The notes under the pieces were generated by a model. It saw nothing but the letters and a program-made list of their open reading frames with translations, made no database searches and was not told the DNA's origin. The position numbers were made by a program, and so were the translations under genes. A stretch of 64,000 nt of DNA, taken from NCBI GenBank assembly GCA_016714025.1, contig JADJOB010000002.1, forward strand, positions 1,644,001-1,708,000. The letters run 5' to 3'. Every line of letters starts with the position of its first letter. Position 1 is the first letter of the stretch. Below are positions 35,072 to 44,562 of this stretch, piece by piece. Source of the stretch: Saprospiraceae bacterium (lineage in GTDB: Bacteria > Bacteroidota > Bacteroidia > Chitinophagales > Saprospiraceae).

Positions 35072-36988
35072 TTACAACAGCCTGCCTCTAATGATATCAT
35101 CTACTACTGCGGGATCGAGCAGGGTAGAGGCATCCCCTAATTCATGGAGTTCCCCTTCTGCTATTTTTCGTAAAATCCTGCGCATTATTTTCCCACTTCT
35201 TGTTTTTGGCAATCCGTTTACGAATTGAATTTTATCGGCTTTTGCTATAGGCCCTATATGATCCATAATGTGAACGTTAATATTAGCTTTTAGTATTTCA
35301 AAATCAGACTCCTGGCCATTGTAAATTACAAAGGCATAAATAGCCTGGCCTTTAATTGGATGTGCGTATCCTACTACAGCACTTTCTGTTACATCTTCCA
35401 GGCTGTTAATGGCATTTTCAACTTCGGCAGTACCAATCCGATGTCCACTGATTTTTAAAACATCATCCACCCGGCCTGTAATTCTATAAAATCCATTTAC
35501 ATCTCGTTTTGCCCCATCTCCTGAAAAATAGAGATTTTCAAATCGATCAAAATAATTTTTCCTGAATCGTTCATGATCCTTATAAGTGGTTCGAAGCATT
35601 CCAGGCCATGGAAACTTGATGCATAAAAATCCATCAGTTTCATTATCTAAAATTTCCTGGCCTTCATCAGTAACGAGGCAAGGCTGTATTCCAGGTAATG
35701 GTAAACTTGCATACGTTGCTTTTTGAGGAGTGACACCGGCAAGATTTGAAATTAATATGCCTCCTGTTTCGGTTTGCCACCAGGTATCTACTATCGGACA
35801 GTTGGAGCGACCAACTTGTTCAGAATACCATTCCCAGGCTTCTTCATTTATTGGTTCACCAACAGATCCCAAAACTTTTAAACTTGAAAGATCTTTATCC
35901 TGAAGCCAGGAATTGCCAAAACTCATCAGACTTCGAATGGCAGTTGGCGCTGTGTATAGAATCTCAACTTTAAATTTATCAACAATTTTCCAGAATCTGT
36001 CTGGTTCAGGCCAGGTAGGAATGCCTTCAAATAACAGTGTTGTCGCTCCTGCACACAATGGACCGTAAACAATATAGCTGTGTCCGGTGATCCAGCCAAT
36101 ATCAGCAGTACAAAAATGAATTTGCTTTTCCTGGTATTGAAATACGTTTACAAAACTGTAGCAAGTATAGATCATATAACCTGCACAGGTATGAACAACC
36201 CCTTTTGGTTTACCGGTAGATCCGGAAGTATACAAAATAAATAACATGTCTTCAGCATCCATGGATTCGGGAGGTATGCTTAATGACTTTACCCGATCTA
36301 TTTTAGATAGTTCTTCATGCCACCAAAAATCACGACCTGTTTTCATTTGTGTTTTATAATGGGTACGCTGATAGACGATAACCGTTTTCACAGTAGGACA
36401 TTCTAACAAGGCTTCATCGACGATTGATTTTAATTCAATTGATTTGGAGCCCCTAAATGCTCCATCACAGCAAATGACACAACTTACTTCTGCATTCTGG
36501 ATCCTATCCGTCAAACTTTGAGCACTGAATCCGCCAAAAACCACATTGTGGATTGCACCAATTCGTGCACAGGCTAACATGGCAATCACTAATTCTGGAA
36601 CCATCCCCATGTAAATACAAACCCGATCTCCTTTTTGTACCCCATGCATTTTCAAAACGGCTGCAAATTCACAAACTGACTGATGCAACTCGTTGTATGT
36701 AATTTTTCGTTCTGGTTCAGATGGATTATTTGACTCCCACAAAATGGCAAGTTGATCTCCTTTAGTATCTAAATGACGGTCAATACAGTTTTCAGTAATG
36801 TTGAGTTTAGCACCTTCAAACCATTTAATCCGGGGATCTTTAAAGTTCCAGGACAAAACATGGTCCCATTTTTTATGAAAATTGAAATGGGATGCTATCT
36901 CAGCCCAAAATCCTATTGGATCCTCAACGCTTTTTCTGTAATACTCGTCATAGCTTGATTTGGACTTTATTTGAAACGGAAATGACAT
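35072..36988 (-). CDS. acs: Acetyl-coenzyme A synthetase
   Basis: This 638-residue cytosolic enzyme activates acetate to acetyl-CoA through acetyl-AMP. Visible features are the ACAS N-terminal segment (YDEYYRKSVEDPIGFW), the AMP-binding P-loop YTSGSTGKPKG (about residues 254-264), the DTWWQTETG motif, the hinge region TGRVDDVLKISGHRIG, and near the C-terminus the TRSGKIMRR motif. The Lys of that last motif (about 598) is the residue acetylated in the family. The length is typical. The start is the ATG at 36988; a TTG fifteen bases upstream is rejected because it lies inside the -7 promoter element at 37001-37008. Probably monocistronic. Confidence 0.96.
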   Translation of the reverse strand: MSFPFQIKSKSSYDEYYRKSVEDPIGFWAEIASHFNFHKKWDHVLSWNFKDPRIKWFEGAKLNITENCIDRHLDTKGDQLAILWESNNPSEPERKITYNELHQSVCEFAAVLKMHGVQKGDRVCIYMGMVPELVIAMLACARIGAIHNVVFGGFSAQSLTDRIQNAEVSCVICCDGAFRGSKSIELKSIVDEALLECPTVKTVIVYQRTHYKTQMKTGRDFWWHEELSKIDRVKSLSIPPESMDAEDMLFILYTSGSTGKPKGVVHTCAGYMIYTCYSFVNVFQYQEKQIHFCTADIGWITGHSYIVYGPLCAGATTLLFEGIPTWPEPDRFWKIVDKFKVEILYTAPTAIRSLMSFGNSWLQDKDLSSLKVLGSVGEPINEEAWEWYSEQVGRSNCPIVDTWWQTETGGILISNLAGVTPQKATYASLPLPGIQPCLVTDEGQEILDNETDGFLCIKFPWPGMLRTTYKDHERFRKNYFDRFENLYFSGDGAKRDVNGFYRITGRVDDVLKISGHRIGTAEVENAINSLEDVTESAVVGYAHPIKGQAIYAFVIYNGQESDFEILKANINVHIMDHIGPIAKADKIQFVNGLPKTRSGKIMRRILRKIAEGELHELGDASTLLDPAVVDDIIRGRLL

Positions 36989-37000
36989 GAATATTTTTTG

Positions 37001-37008
37001 CAAAGATA
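37001..37008 (-). promoter_or_regulatory. Bacteroidota -7 element (TATCTTTG on the minus strand) of acs
   Basis: The plus strand reads CAAAGATA. The element ends 12 bases before the ATG at 36988, so the leader is very short. It decides the acs start. Confidence 0.65.
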
Positions 37009-37052
37009 AAGTTCCTGATAGGAAGCAATGACTTTATTAACCTCCTTAAACC

Positions 37053-37937
37053 TTAATTCTTTAATTTTTTCAAGGCCGCTTTTATAGGCTGTGTCATTTG
37101 ACTAAAAAAACTTTTTGGAAATGTATCGCAATTTTCAAATCCTAATTTTTCATCACGTCCATTGGAAGGCATATACACGGTACCGTACAAATAATCCCAA
37201 ATGCTTAAGCTCAATCCATAATTAACACCATAGGATCCTTTAGGTAAATTCTCAGCATGATGCCATATGTGCATTTGAGGTGAATTGAAAATATATTGAA
37301 GCGGTCCAAGCGGCAGATAAATATTGGAATGATTGAGATGACCAATAGCCAGCGCAAATATATGTACAACAAAAAAATCAGTCAATCCGAAACCAATCAT
37401 TGCAAGGGGTATATATTCCAGGGTACGGTAAACGAATGTTTCCATAAAATGATAACGTAAATGAGCTGCAAATCCCATTTGTTGAACAGAGTGATGAACT
37501 TTATGAAATTCCCATAAAACGGGTACCCGATGTAAGAGTCGATGGACATTCCATTGAATAAAATCCCTCAAAATAAACATCGTTAGTAATTTAAGCCAGA
37601 GTGGCCAGCCACCAATTTCAATTGCTACTAAATTTTGAATTCCAAACCAGGCTAAAAATTGGTTAAACATCTTTACAATCACATCTGAAAATGCATTGTA
37701 AACGATTAATGAAAAAATAAAGAAATTGAAAAACATATAGAACGCATCAAGCCAAAAATCCTCACGGAAACGTCCTTGATTTTTTCTCCATGGAAACAGG
37801 AGTTCTAAGGTAAATGCAAATAAAGAAACCCCTATAAGCCAATAAAAGTAATTGTGCCAACTGGGGTTGCTGATTTCATTTATTAAATAATTCCAATACG
37901 ATTGATAGGCATTTTTAATGGTTTCCAAATAAGACAT
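37053..37937 (-). CDS. Sterol desaturase/fatty acid hydroxylase superfamily membrane protein
   Basis: This 294-residue integral membrane protein has four or more hydrophobic segments. It carries the diiron histidine clusters of the superfamily: HRLLH (132-136), HKVHH (145-149) and HIWHH (223-227), plus additional His around 163 and 200-203. Such enzymes use O2 and a di-iron centre to hydroxylate or desaturate lipid chains; substrates in Bacteroidota may include fatty acids, sphingolipid precursors or carotenoids, and none can be picked here. The start is the ATG at 37937, with an upstream TTG rejected. A -7 element lies at 37982-37989. It is divergent from the small membrane protein at 38086. 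Confidence 0.85.
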   Translation of the reverse strand: MSYLETIKNAYQSYWNYLINEISNPSWHNYFYWLIGVSLFAFTLELLFPWRKNQGRFREDFWLDAFYMFFNFFIFSLIVYNAFSDVIVKMFNQFLAWFGIQNLVAIEIGGWPLWLKLLTMFILRDFIQWNVHRLLHRVPVLWEFHKVHHSVQQMGFAAHLRYHFMETFVYRTLEYIPLAMIGFGLTDFFVVHIFALAIGHLNHSNIYLPLGPLQYIFNSPQMHIWHHAENLPKGSYGVNYGLSLSIWDYLYGTVYMPSNGRDEKLGFENCDTFPKSFFSQMTQPIKAALKKLKN

Positions 37938-37981
37938 AATCAAAAAGGATAAGAGTTAAGTAAAATAGAACATTGTTTGAC

Positions 37982-37989
37982 CAAATATA
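37982..37989 (-). promoter_or_regulatory. Bacteroidota -7 element (TATATTTG on the minus strand) of the hydroxylase gene
   Basis: The plus strand reads CAAATATA, 44 bases before the ATG at 37937. It forms a divergent pair with the element at 38051. Confidence 0.55.
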
Positions 37990-38050
37990 GTAGAAATACC
38001 GGATTCCTAATGATTGATAATTATTTTGCAAAATTTAAACAAGCATCTTT

Positions 38051-38058
38051 TATCTTTG
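38051..38058 (+). promoter_or_regulatory. Bacteroidota -7 element (TATCTTTG)
   Basis: It lies 27 bases before the ATG at 38086. A TTTTG at 38024-38028 is 22 bases upstream, which fits a -33 TTG. Confidence 0.65.
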
Positions 38059-38085
38059 GTAATTCTTTAAACAAAATGCATAGAT

Positions 38086-38547
38086 ATGTACGATGTATTA
38101 ATGGTATTACATTCCTGGTTGCGATGGGTCGTATTGGCTTTAGCAGTTTGGACTATTCTTGAAAATTATAAAGGCTGGAAATCTGACCTTACCTACAATC
38201 CTTCGGTAAAGAAATGGAATACATTTTTTATAGCTTCGTTGCATACCCAATTGGTAATCGGATTAATCCTCTATTTTTTTGTGTCACCAATGATGCAAAA
38301 CATACTCAGTGATTTTGGAGCTTCTATGAAAAATTCAGAAACTCGTTTTTGGAGTGTCGAGCATATTTTCGGTATGATTCTGGGTATTGCAATTGCTCAA
38401 ATCGGAAGTATTAAATCCAAAAAGCAAGCAACAGACCGTGCCAAATATGAAGTGGCATTTAAATGGTTTTTAGCTGGATTTATTATTATCTTGCTTATGA
38501 TTCCTTTTGGAATCTGGAATGTCGAGCGGCCGTTTTTTAGATTTTAA
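38086..38547 (+). CDS. Small four-helix membrane protein, function unknown
   Basis: This 153-residue protein has about four predicted transmembrane helices (about residues 5-25, 47-67, 89-107, 125-145). It starts MYDVLMVLHSWLRWVV; a similar HS-x-LRW motif near the N-terminus is, from memory, found in a family of uncharacterised Bacteroidota membrane proteins, some loosely called cytochrome b-like. Three His (in LHSWLRW, SLHTQL and VEHIFGM) fall in or beside helices and could bind haem or metal, but this is inference. It is transcribed divergently from the hydroxylase gene and ends 13 bases before the convergent lipoprotein gene. Confidence 0.7.
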   Translation: MYDVLMVLHSWLRWVVLALAVWTILENYKGWKSDLTYNPSVKKWNTFFIASLHTQLVIGLILYFFVSPMMQNILSDFGASMKNSETRFWSVEHIFGMILGIAIAQIGSIKSKKQATDRAKYEVAFKWFLAGFIIILLMIPFGIWNVERPFFRF

Positions 38548-38560
38548 AGAGAGCTTCTGT

Positions 38561-39193
38561 TTATTTTTCGCATACGCGTTCCCCTGCACCCAGGGGTGCA
38601 TAACGACATACTTCATACACAATACTAAGTTCCATTTCGATATCTAAAGTAAAGTGTGCCAGTGCTCCTTTGGGTAAACCTTCTCCGGTCATCGTAAAAC
38701 TTAAATCAGTGTCAAAGGTGTTGGTTGCATATCGTTCGATTGCTCTTCTGAGTTCCGTAACTCCTTTAGTATTTAATTGATTATTGATTAAGGTACTACC
38801 AGCTAAAAGTGGTAGAAATAAATTTTGTTGATCAATTAAAAGAAAACTAAAACCACCGTCAGTCGTTACAACATGTATATCAACAAAGAGACTGCGACAG
38901 GCATTGTCTGCAGCACTTGTGTAATTTAGCCTAGCTGAATTTAGCGATGCTTTTCTTACCGTTGCATCTGCTGGAATTTGCATAGCTTTTTTAACATTTG
39001 CGCCAGTTATTTTATTGGCATATCCAAATGGTTTTGCATCATTGATGGTAAATGGTGCTTTGATAGTTACTTTCCGTGTTTCTGTAAATATTTGATCCAA
39101 ACACGCGTCATCTGAACCACCTAAATATTCTTCAAGGCCACAACAACCGGACATTAAAATAAACAGCATCGAGAAAAGTGCTAATTTTTTCAT
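38561..39193 (-). CDS. Lipoprotein of unknown function
   Basis: This 210-residue protein has a lipoprotein signal (MKKLALFSMLFILMSGC), with the acylated Cys at about 17 followed by another Cys. The body is mixed alpha/beta with no motif I recognise. It lies 20 bases downstream of the outer-membrane barrel gene, so both are probably expressed from the promoter at 40140 and may work together at the outer membrane. Confidence 0.75.
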   Translation of the reverse strand: MKKLALFSMLFILMSGCCGLEEYLGGSDDACLDQIFTETRKVTIKAPFTINDAKPFGYANKITGANVKKAMQIPADATVRKASLNSARLNYTSAADNACRSLFVDIHVVTTDGGFSFLLIDQQNLFLPLLAGSTLINNQLNTKGVTELRRAIERYATNTFDTDLSFTMTGEGLPKGALAHFTLDIEMELSIVYEVCRYAPLGAGERVCEK

Positions 39194-39213
39194 GATCTTT
39201 TTTTTAAAAAATT

Positions 39214-40101
39214 TTAAAAATCTAAGGATAAACCTAAGGCACCGGTAACCGGTCCAGAATAATTAATTGCACCATGGATATTTAGAATCCATAGTTTTAA
39301 AGAAGCAGATAATTCGGCAACAAAATGATTGTCAATGCCGATTTTAAGTTCTTTCGTTTTTACTTCTTCCTCTTTGGTATAGGTATAGCTGAGATCTGTT
39401 TTAGCATCCTGATAGCCTAACATAAGCTGCGAAGACCACCAACGACCCGATTTGCCAATGTGCAAGGATCCCAAATGCATTTTTGAATTTATATAAGGAT
39501 CATCTTTAAACTGATGAAAATAATATCCAACCGAAAGATCGATTGGTAGTTTTGGAAAGTATGGATTGATGGCATGTCGAAAGCCTAATCCCAATAAAGA
39601 TAAAGAACCTAAATTGTCATCCAATTCGATGGCAAAATAACGACCCGACAGTTCGGTATTAAACAAACCACCAATTGTTATTTGTGGACTGGCCATGGGT
39701 AAGGCCTTCAAATTATAACCACCTGGAAATATATAACTGGTTCCATTAACACCATCTACTTCCACCGGTTCAACAGCACCTATAATCGTGGGTGCTTCTG
39801 CCGTTGAAAAAGGTTCAAAAGATTCATTTGTTTTGGCAGTAAAGGTTCTTTGTGAAGATGAAGGATAGGAACTCATTACATTAATACCAATCCGTATATA
39901 AAAACTGCTGTCTATGGCTGACCATTCTCTTAAACCTGTATTTAAGTTTGCAGTCATAAGTTCAAAAAGGGGCTGTACGAAAGGCCCGGTGTTGTCATCA
40001 ATGTAGGTATTGAGAAAATCTTCAACACCTTCCTGGCTTTTAACTTCATTCAGAGAAAGGCCAAAAAGAAAAACTATGCTTGCAAGAAATGCATTCCGCA
40101 T
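39214..40101 (-). CDS. Predicted outer-membrane beta-barrel protein
   Basis: This 295-residue protein has a signal peptide (MRNAFLASIVFLFGLSLNEVKSQ). The mature part has alternating hydrophobic strands and ends in a strand closing with Phe (GALGLSLDF), as in outer-membrane barrels. The layout resembles a Bacteroidota family of about 300 residues of unknown function (possibly DUF6588), which I cannot confirm without a profile search. It is the first gene of a two-gene unit with the lipoprotein at 38561. Confidence 0.65.
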   Translation of the reverse strand: MRNAFLASIVFLFGLSLNEVKSQEGVEDFLNTYIDDNTGPFVQPLFELMTANLNTGLREWSAIDSSFYIRIGINVMSSYPSSSQRTFTAKTNESFEPFSTAEAPTIIGAVEPVEVDGVNGTSYIFPGGYNLKALPMASPQITIGGLFNTELSGRYFAIELDDNLGSLSLLGLGFRHAINPYFPKLPIDLSVGYYFHQFKDDPYINSKMHLGSLHIGKSGRWWSSQLMLGYQDAKTDLSYTYTKEEEVKTKELKIGIDNHFVAELSASLKLWILNIHGAINYSGPVTGALGLSLDF

Positions 40102-40139
40102 GGCTAAATTTTTTAGTATTTGAAATATGCTTCTTCGTT

Positions 40140-40147
40140 CAAATTTA
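40140..40147 (-). promoter_or_regulatory. Bacteroidota -7 element (TAAATTTG on the minus strand)
   Basis: The plus strand reads CAAATTTA, 38 bases before the ATG at 40101. It is divergent from the element at 40221. Confidence 0.5.
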
Positions 40148-40220
40148 CTATAAATTTAGTTAATTTTAATATTCACCCTGTTTTTATGCCTTTTTTAGGG
40201 TTTTTCGGCATTTAATGCCT

Positions 40221-40228
40221 TAATTTTG
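40221..40228 (+). promoter_or_regulatory. Bacteroidota -7 element (TAATTTTG)
   Basis: It matches TAnnTTTG and lies only 14 bases before the ATG at 40243, giving a very short leader. Confidence 0.5.
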
Positions 40229-40242
40229 AGCAAAGTTTTAAT

Positions 40243-43200
40243 ATGAGAATACTAATTGGACTGATCTGTTTAATAGGTTTTTTAAATAGTTCATCGGCGC
40301 AGGTAAAATTGCTTCAGGATTACATAGAACAAGGAAAATCTTACCCGGAGATCTGTAGCAAAGCCGAAAAATTAATTCGTAAGAACAAATTAGAGGATGA
40401 AAGCTATAGGGAAAACATTTTTCGAAAGAAACGCAAGAAAAAAGATTTTCTGGATGACGAAAAATTGAAATTCGAACGCTGGAAATGGTTCTGGAGAGAC
40501 CGGGTTACCGAAGGGGGCACCTTTCCTGATATACAAAGACAATGGCAATTGTACAATCAAATTAATCATGAAGCTCTTACCACCTATCGAAATGCACCCT
40601 CATGGAAACACGAGGGTCCAAATAGAAATTCTGGGGGCTATTGGGGAATGGGGCGGACTACACACATTACATTTCATCCTAATCAACTAAATACATTTTT
40701 TGTTGCATCGCCCAATGGCGGACTGTGGAAAACCACGGATAACGGGGTAAGTTATAGTTCCATCGGGGATAACCTTCCATATCAACCAGTAGGGATTGTA
40801 TTGATAGATCCTCAAGCTCCCAATACGCTTTATGTCAGTTTGGGTGAAAAAGATGGATGGTGGCAATACAACATCGGAATTTACAAGACTACTGATGGTG
40901 GATTGAATTGGAAACCAACTTCCCTTAATTGGAAACTTACCGACAATAAAGTGATTTATGCATTGGAAATGAATCCACTCAATTCTTCCATATTGATTGC
41001 AGCAACCAATGATGGTATTTATAAAACATTTAATGGAGGAACCAGTTGGACTAAAATTCGTCCGGAAAATTACTCCGATGTTAAATTCAAACCTGGTGAT
41101 ACCTCCGTTGTATATGCAGCCCTCAATGATTATTGGGGTAATTGCAATGTATTCAAATCAAATGATGGTGGAAATTCATTTACGCAGGCAACGAATTTTG
41201 GCTTACAAAAGGCATTTTTTCGTTTAGCAACAACATTTAATGATCCTGAATATGTAGGCATTAACATGAGTGTGGATGGAGCTAAGAAATTTTACATTTC
41301 TAAAAACAGTGGAAAAGACTTTAACTATGTGTCTGACATGCCAGAAAATACCGTGATGTATTTTTCACAACAAAATAAATCAATCTTGTATTGTGGGTAT
41401 GTGGTGATTTATAAATCAACGGATGAAGGCAAAACCTGGAAGCAAATTACTGATTGGTGGGCCAGCGGTCAAGGATATCCTGAAATTCATGCAGATCATC
41501 ATTTTATCAGCTGTCATCCAAAAGTAAAAAATGAATTGTATTTCTGTTGTGATGGTGGATTGTACCGATATCATGAAAATACAGGGCAATGGGATGAATT
41601 AGTCAATGGATTGGCAATTACACAATTTTATAAAATGGGTGTTTCTACAACCATACCTCCTGTGCTCATTGGAGGCAGTCAGGATAATGGGGGTTGGTTG
41701 AAACGCGCAAATGGATCCTGGGCTAATACCAACGGTGGGGATGCCATGTCACAGGTAATAGATCCAACAAATCAAAACATTGCCTATACAGAATATTGGG
41801 GTGGCAATGCAGTGTATCGTACAACCAATGGATTTAATGATCTTGATGAAATTACTCAAAACATCGGTGCTGAATTGCCAGGACAATGGGTTACTCCATT
41901 TAGTTTAAATCCTCAAAATCCAAAAACGTTTATCATAGGATATAATGATGTGTTTGTGAGTTTTAATCGGGGAAATAGTTTTACAAAACTCACCAATAAT
42001 TTAACAGGAAATAAAGACAACGACTTAAGAGACATTAAAATAAGTCCGGTTGATACAAATTTACTGATGGGATTTCGGGCTAATATTATGTATGTTTCAA
42101 AAGATTTTGGAAAGACTTGGAAAAATTCAACATTAATTACCAATCTTGAAATTACAGGAATTGAATTTCATTCAAAGGATACTAACAGAATGTGGTGTAC
42201 ACGGGGTGGTTATGGAGCTTTAAAAGTGATGACATCCAAAGATAAAGGATCTAGCTGGAGCAATATCACAAAAAATTTTGTAAACACTCCGGTGTCTTGT
42301 ATTGCATTTGATGAAGCATCAAACACTTTATTTGTTGGAACAGATTTAGGTGTTTTCTTTTCTGATGCAGACAATATTGATTGGCAATATTATGGGATAG
42401 GCTTACCTCATACTGCTGTGACAGATCTTAAAATTCATCAGACTCAACGCAAACTTTATATTTCAACTTTTGGAAGAGGATTTTATTCAATTGATTTGCC
42501 GGATTGTGCACCTGCAGTAATTAATCTTGAAGTAGCTGTAAATAAAAAGAATTTTGAAAAAGCTGACACGTTAAAAATATGTGCTGGATCTACCATCCGA
42601 TTAAAAGCTCAGGATAGTTTAAAAGGTATTTTTAGATGGAAAGGACCTGGAATAGATACAAGCATCTTGAATAATCCACAAATAGATCTTGGATTGTTTA
42701 CTAGTATCCAAAAGAATGGGAATTACAGTTTGGAATTTACTTCTGAAAAAGGTTGTAAGCGATTGGATACTATATATATTCGGGTACTCAACAAACCCAA
42801 TCTTGAAATCAAATCAAGCCATCCCTATTTTGATTGCAATCATCAAACCATTCGATTAATTCCAAATTTAGCTATGGATACGATCAATTTTACGTATCGG
42901 TGGACCCATGCAAATGGATTTGATACAGTGGCATACTTTATTGATATCATTCAGGAAGGAGATTATCAATTGGAGTTAACCAATAAATCCGGAAACTGCT
43001 CATTTTACTTTAATACTAACATATATAAAGTGGAATCTCCTGCTATCCAAAACAAACAATTTGTTCATAATAAGTGCTATGGAGAAGCGCTTGGATCTTT
43101 GGCGTACACCGAATCTGGCGGAAAAGCTCCATTAAACTATTTGTGGTCCACTGGAGATACAAGCAAATGGATAACAAATCTTAAAGCAGGAATCTATTAT

Positions 43201-43761
43201 TTAACAATTTCAGATGCGAATGATTGCAAGACATTGGATACCTTTCAAATAAATGAACCCGATGAAATTAAAGTAAGCCTTGCGATTAAAAATTCAAGTG
43301 GAACGGATGGTAGCATCATGGCAATGGCACAAGGAGGTGTTGCTCCTTACAAATACACGTATTCTCAAAATGGAACTTTAATTGATGTCAACCCTGCTAT
43401 TTTTGATTTAAAACCGGGTGTATACGATCTTGAAATTGAAGATGCGAACGGATGTATTGTTTCTCGTAAGAATATTGTTGTTGAAACACTTGTTGGAAAT
43501 TCAAATCTGACAAAGTCCGATATTCGATTTTATCCAAATCCGGTAAATGATATATTGTATTTACAATTTGATAAGCTACAATACAATACTCCGGAGTTTA
43601 TGGTTATCAATGCATCCGGACAGATTTGCCCAGTTTCTATTAAACAAAAATCACCTGGAACAATACAGTTGAATGTCAGTCAATTGATCCCGGGAGATTA
43701 TATTCTAAAGTTTAATGGTTTTGAGCAGCAAATAGAATTGCGATTTGTAAAAGTGAAATAA
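40243..43761 (+). CDS. Secreted BNR/sortilin-type beta-propeller protein with SprB repeats and T9SS tail
   Basis: This 1172-residue protein has a signal peptide (MRILIGLICLIGFLNSSSAQ). A basic, Lys/Arg-rich segment (about 40-95) precedes a VPS10/sortilin-like beta-propeller (about 125-760) with repeated Asp-box-like turns such as TTDNGVSYSS, TTDGGLNWKP and SKDFGKTWKN. Ig/PKD-like modules follow, then SprB-type repeats (about 942-1009, LWSTGDTSKWITNLKAGIYY, and a second weaker copy about 1025-1085) and a T9SS type A tail (from about 1094, FYPNPVND). The propeller family includes exo-xyloglucanases and protein-binding sortilins, and I see nothing that decides. SprB repeats are known from the gliding adhesin SprB. 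It is probably cotranscribed with the DUF3667 gene nine bases downstream. Confidence 0.85.
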   Translation: MRILIGLICLIGFLNSSSAQVKLLQDYIEQGKSYPEICSKAEKLIRKNKLEDESYRENIFRKKRKKKDFLDDEKLKFERWKWFWRDRVTEGGTFPDIQRQWQLYNQINHEALTTYRNAPSWKHEGPNRNSGGYWGMGRTTHITFHPNQLNTFFVASPNGGLWKTTDNGVSYSSIGDNLPYQPVGIVLIDPQAPNTLYVSLGEKDGWWQYNIGIYKTTDGGLNWKPTSLNWKLTDNKVIYALEMNPLNSSILIAATNDGIYKTFNGGTSWTKIRPENYSDVKFKPGDTSVVYAALNDYWGNCNVFKSNDGGNSFTQATNFGLQKAFFRLATTFNDPEYVGINMSVDGAKKFYISKNSGKDFNYVSDMPENTVMYFSQQNKSILYCGYVVIYKSTDEGKTWKQITDWWASGQGYPEIHADHHFISCHPKVKNELYFCCDGGLYRYHENTGQWDELVNGLAITQFYKMGVSTTIPPVLIGGSQDNGGWLKRANGSWANTNGGDAMSQVIDPTNQNIAYTEYWGGNAVYRTTNGFNDLDEITQNIGAELPGQWVTPFSLNPQNPKTFIIGYNDVFVSFNRGNSFTKLTNNLTGNKDNDLRDIKISPVDTNLLMGFRANIMYVSKDFGKTWKNSTLITNLEITGIEFHSKDTNRMWCTRGGYGALKVMTSKDKGSSWSNITKNFVNTPVSCIAFDEASNTLFVGTDLGVFFSDADNIDWQYYGIGLPHTAVTDLKIHQTQRKLYISTFGRGFYSIDLPDCAPAVINLEVAVNKKNFEKADTLKICAGSTIRLKAQDSLKGIFRWKGPGIDTSILNNPQIDLGLFTSIQKNGNYSLEFTSEKGCKRLDTIYIRVLNKPNLEIKSSHPYFDCNHQTIRLIPNLAMDTINFTYRWTHANGFDTVAYFIDIIQEGDYQLELTNKSGNCSFYFNTNIYKVESPAIQNKQFVHNKCYGEALGSLAYTESGGKAPLNYLWSTGDTSKWITNLKAGIYYLTISDANDCKTLDTFQINEPDEIKVSLAIKNSSGTDGSIMAMAQGGVAPYKYTYSQNGTLIDVNPAIFDLKPGVYDLEIEDANGCIVSRKNIVVETLVGNSNLTKSDIRFYPNPVNDILYLQFDKLQYNTPEFMVINASGQICPVSIKQKSPGTIQLNVSQLIPGDYILKFNGFEQQIELRFVKVK

Positions 43762-43770
43762 TCTGAATAC

Positions 43771-44496
43771 GTGGCTGTGCATTATTGTCCAAATTGTGGT
43801 GGGGAAGTCACTGCCCGTTTTTGTGGACAGTGTGGTGCAAAATACGGTAAAAAGGAACTTGACCTAAAATCGCTTTTTCAGGTAGTTTTTGAAACCATTA
43901 CAAATTGGGAACAGAAAATGGTGGTTACCCTGCAGGTTTTAGCAAAGGAACCTGGGAAAATTGCCCGGGCTTTTATAGGAGGAGAGCGTAGAAAATATTA
44001 TCACCCGGTAAAATTTCTGCTATTTTGGGCAAGCGTCAACTTATTTATTGCATTGACGCTCAAAGTGAGTTTTGGTGAAATTGATACCAATTCATCGGAT
44101 TTGGAACAACGATTCAATTTATTTATACAGAATTATATTTCTTTAATTTATGCGTTTTCTGTTCCTATGATGGCTTTAGGGCCTTTTTTAATATTTAGAA
44201 AAAACGATCCTGTATTTGTGAATTATAATGTGATGCTCTGTTATATAGTTGGTGCCGGACTGTTGATTAACATTCCAACGTATTTTATGGTTGCCCTGTG
44301 GAGAGATGCAGAGATTTTAAGAAATATTATCGGGCCTCTATTTCCAATCGTATTTGCGAGTTATTTTTATCATTCTTATTTTAAAAATGCATTATGGAAA
44401 TCTGTAGTTGCCGGAGTATTAACTGCATTTTTTCTCTTTTTAGCGTCCTTGTTCATACTAACCACAGTTTATACCATTTTTCAGATGATTGAATAA
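43771..44496 (+). CDS. DUF3667 zinc-ribbon membrane protein
   Basis: This 241-residue protein starts with GTG at 43771, nine bases after the preceding stop. The N-terminus is a zinc ribbon (CPNCGG...FCGQCG, two CxxC pairs). An amphipathic stretch with the GGERRKYYHPVKFL motif typical of DUF3667 proteins follows, then about five transmembrane helices. Function unknown; these proteins are common in Bacteroidota. A second GTG two codons in is an equally possible start. Confidence 0.85.
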   Translation: MAVHYCPNCGGEVTARFCGQCGAKYGKKELDLKSLFQVVFETITNWEQKMVVTLQVLAKEPGKIARAFIGGERRKYYHPVKFLLFWASVNLFIALTLKVSFGEIDTNSSDLEQRFNLFIQNYISLIYAFSVPMMALGPFLIFRKNDPVFVNYNVMLCYIVGAGLLINIPTYFMVALWRDAEILRNIIGPLFPIVFASYFYHSYFKNALWKSVVAGVLTAFFLFLASLFILTTVYTIFQMIE

Positions 44497-44525
44497 GTCC
44501 TTTTTATAAAATATTTTTTCCGGTG

Positions 44526-44533
44526 TACCTTTG
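44526..44533 (+). promoter_or_regulatory. Bacteroidota -7 element (TACCTTTG)
   Basis: It matches TAnnTTTG and lies 29 bases before the ATG of the S46 peptidase at 44563. Confidence 0.6.
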
Positions 44534-44562
44534 CGGAACACATTAACTTTAATCTAAATTGA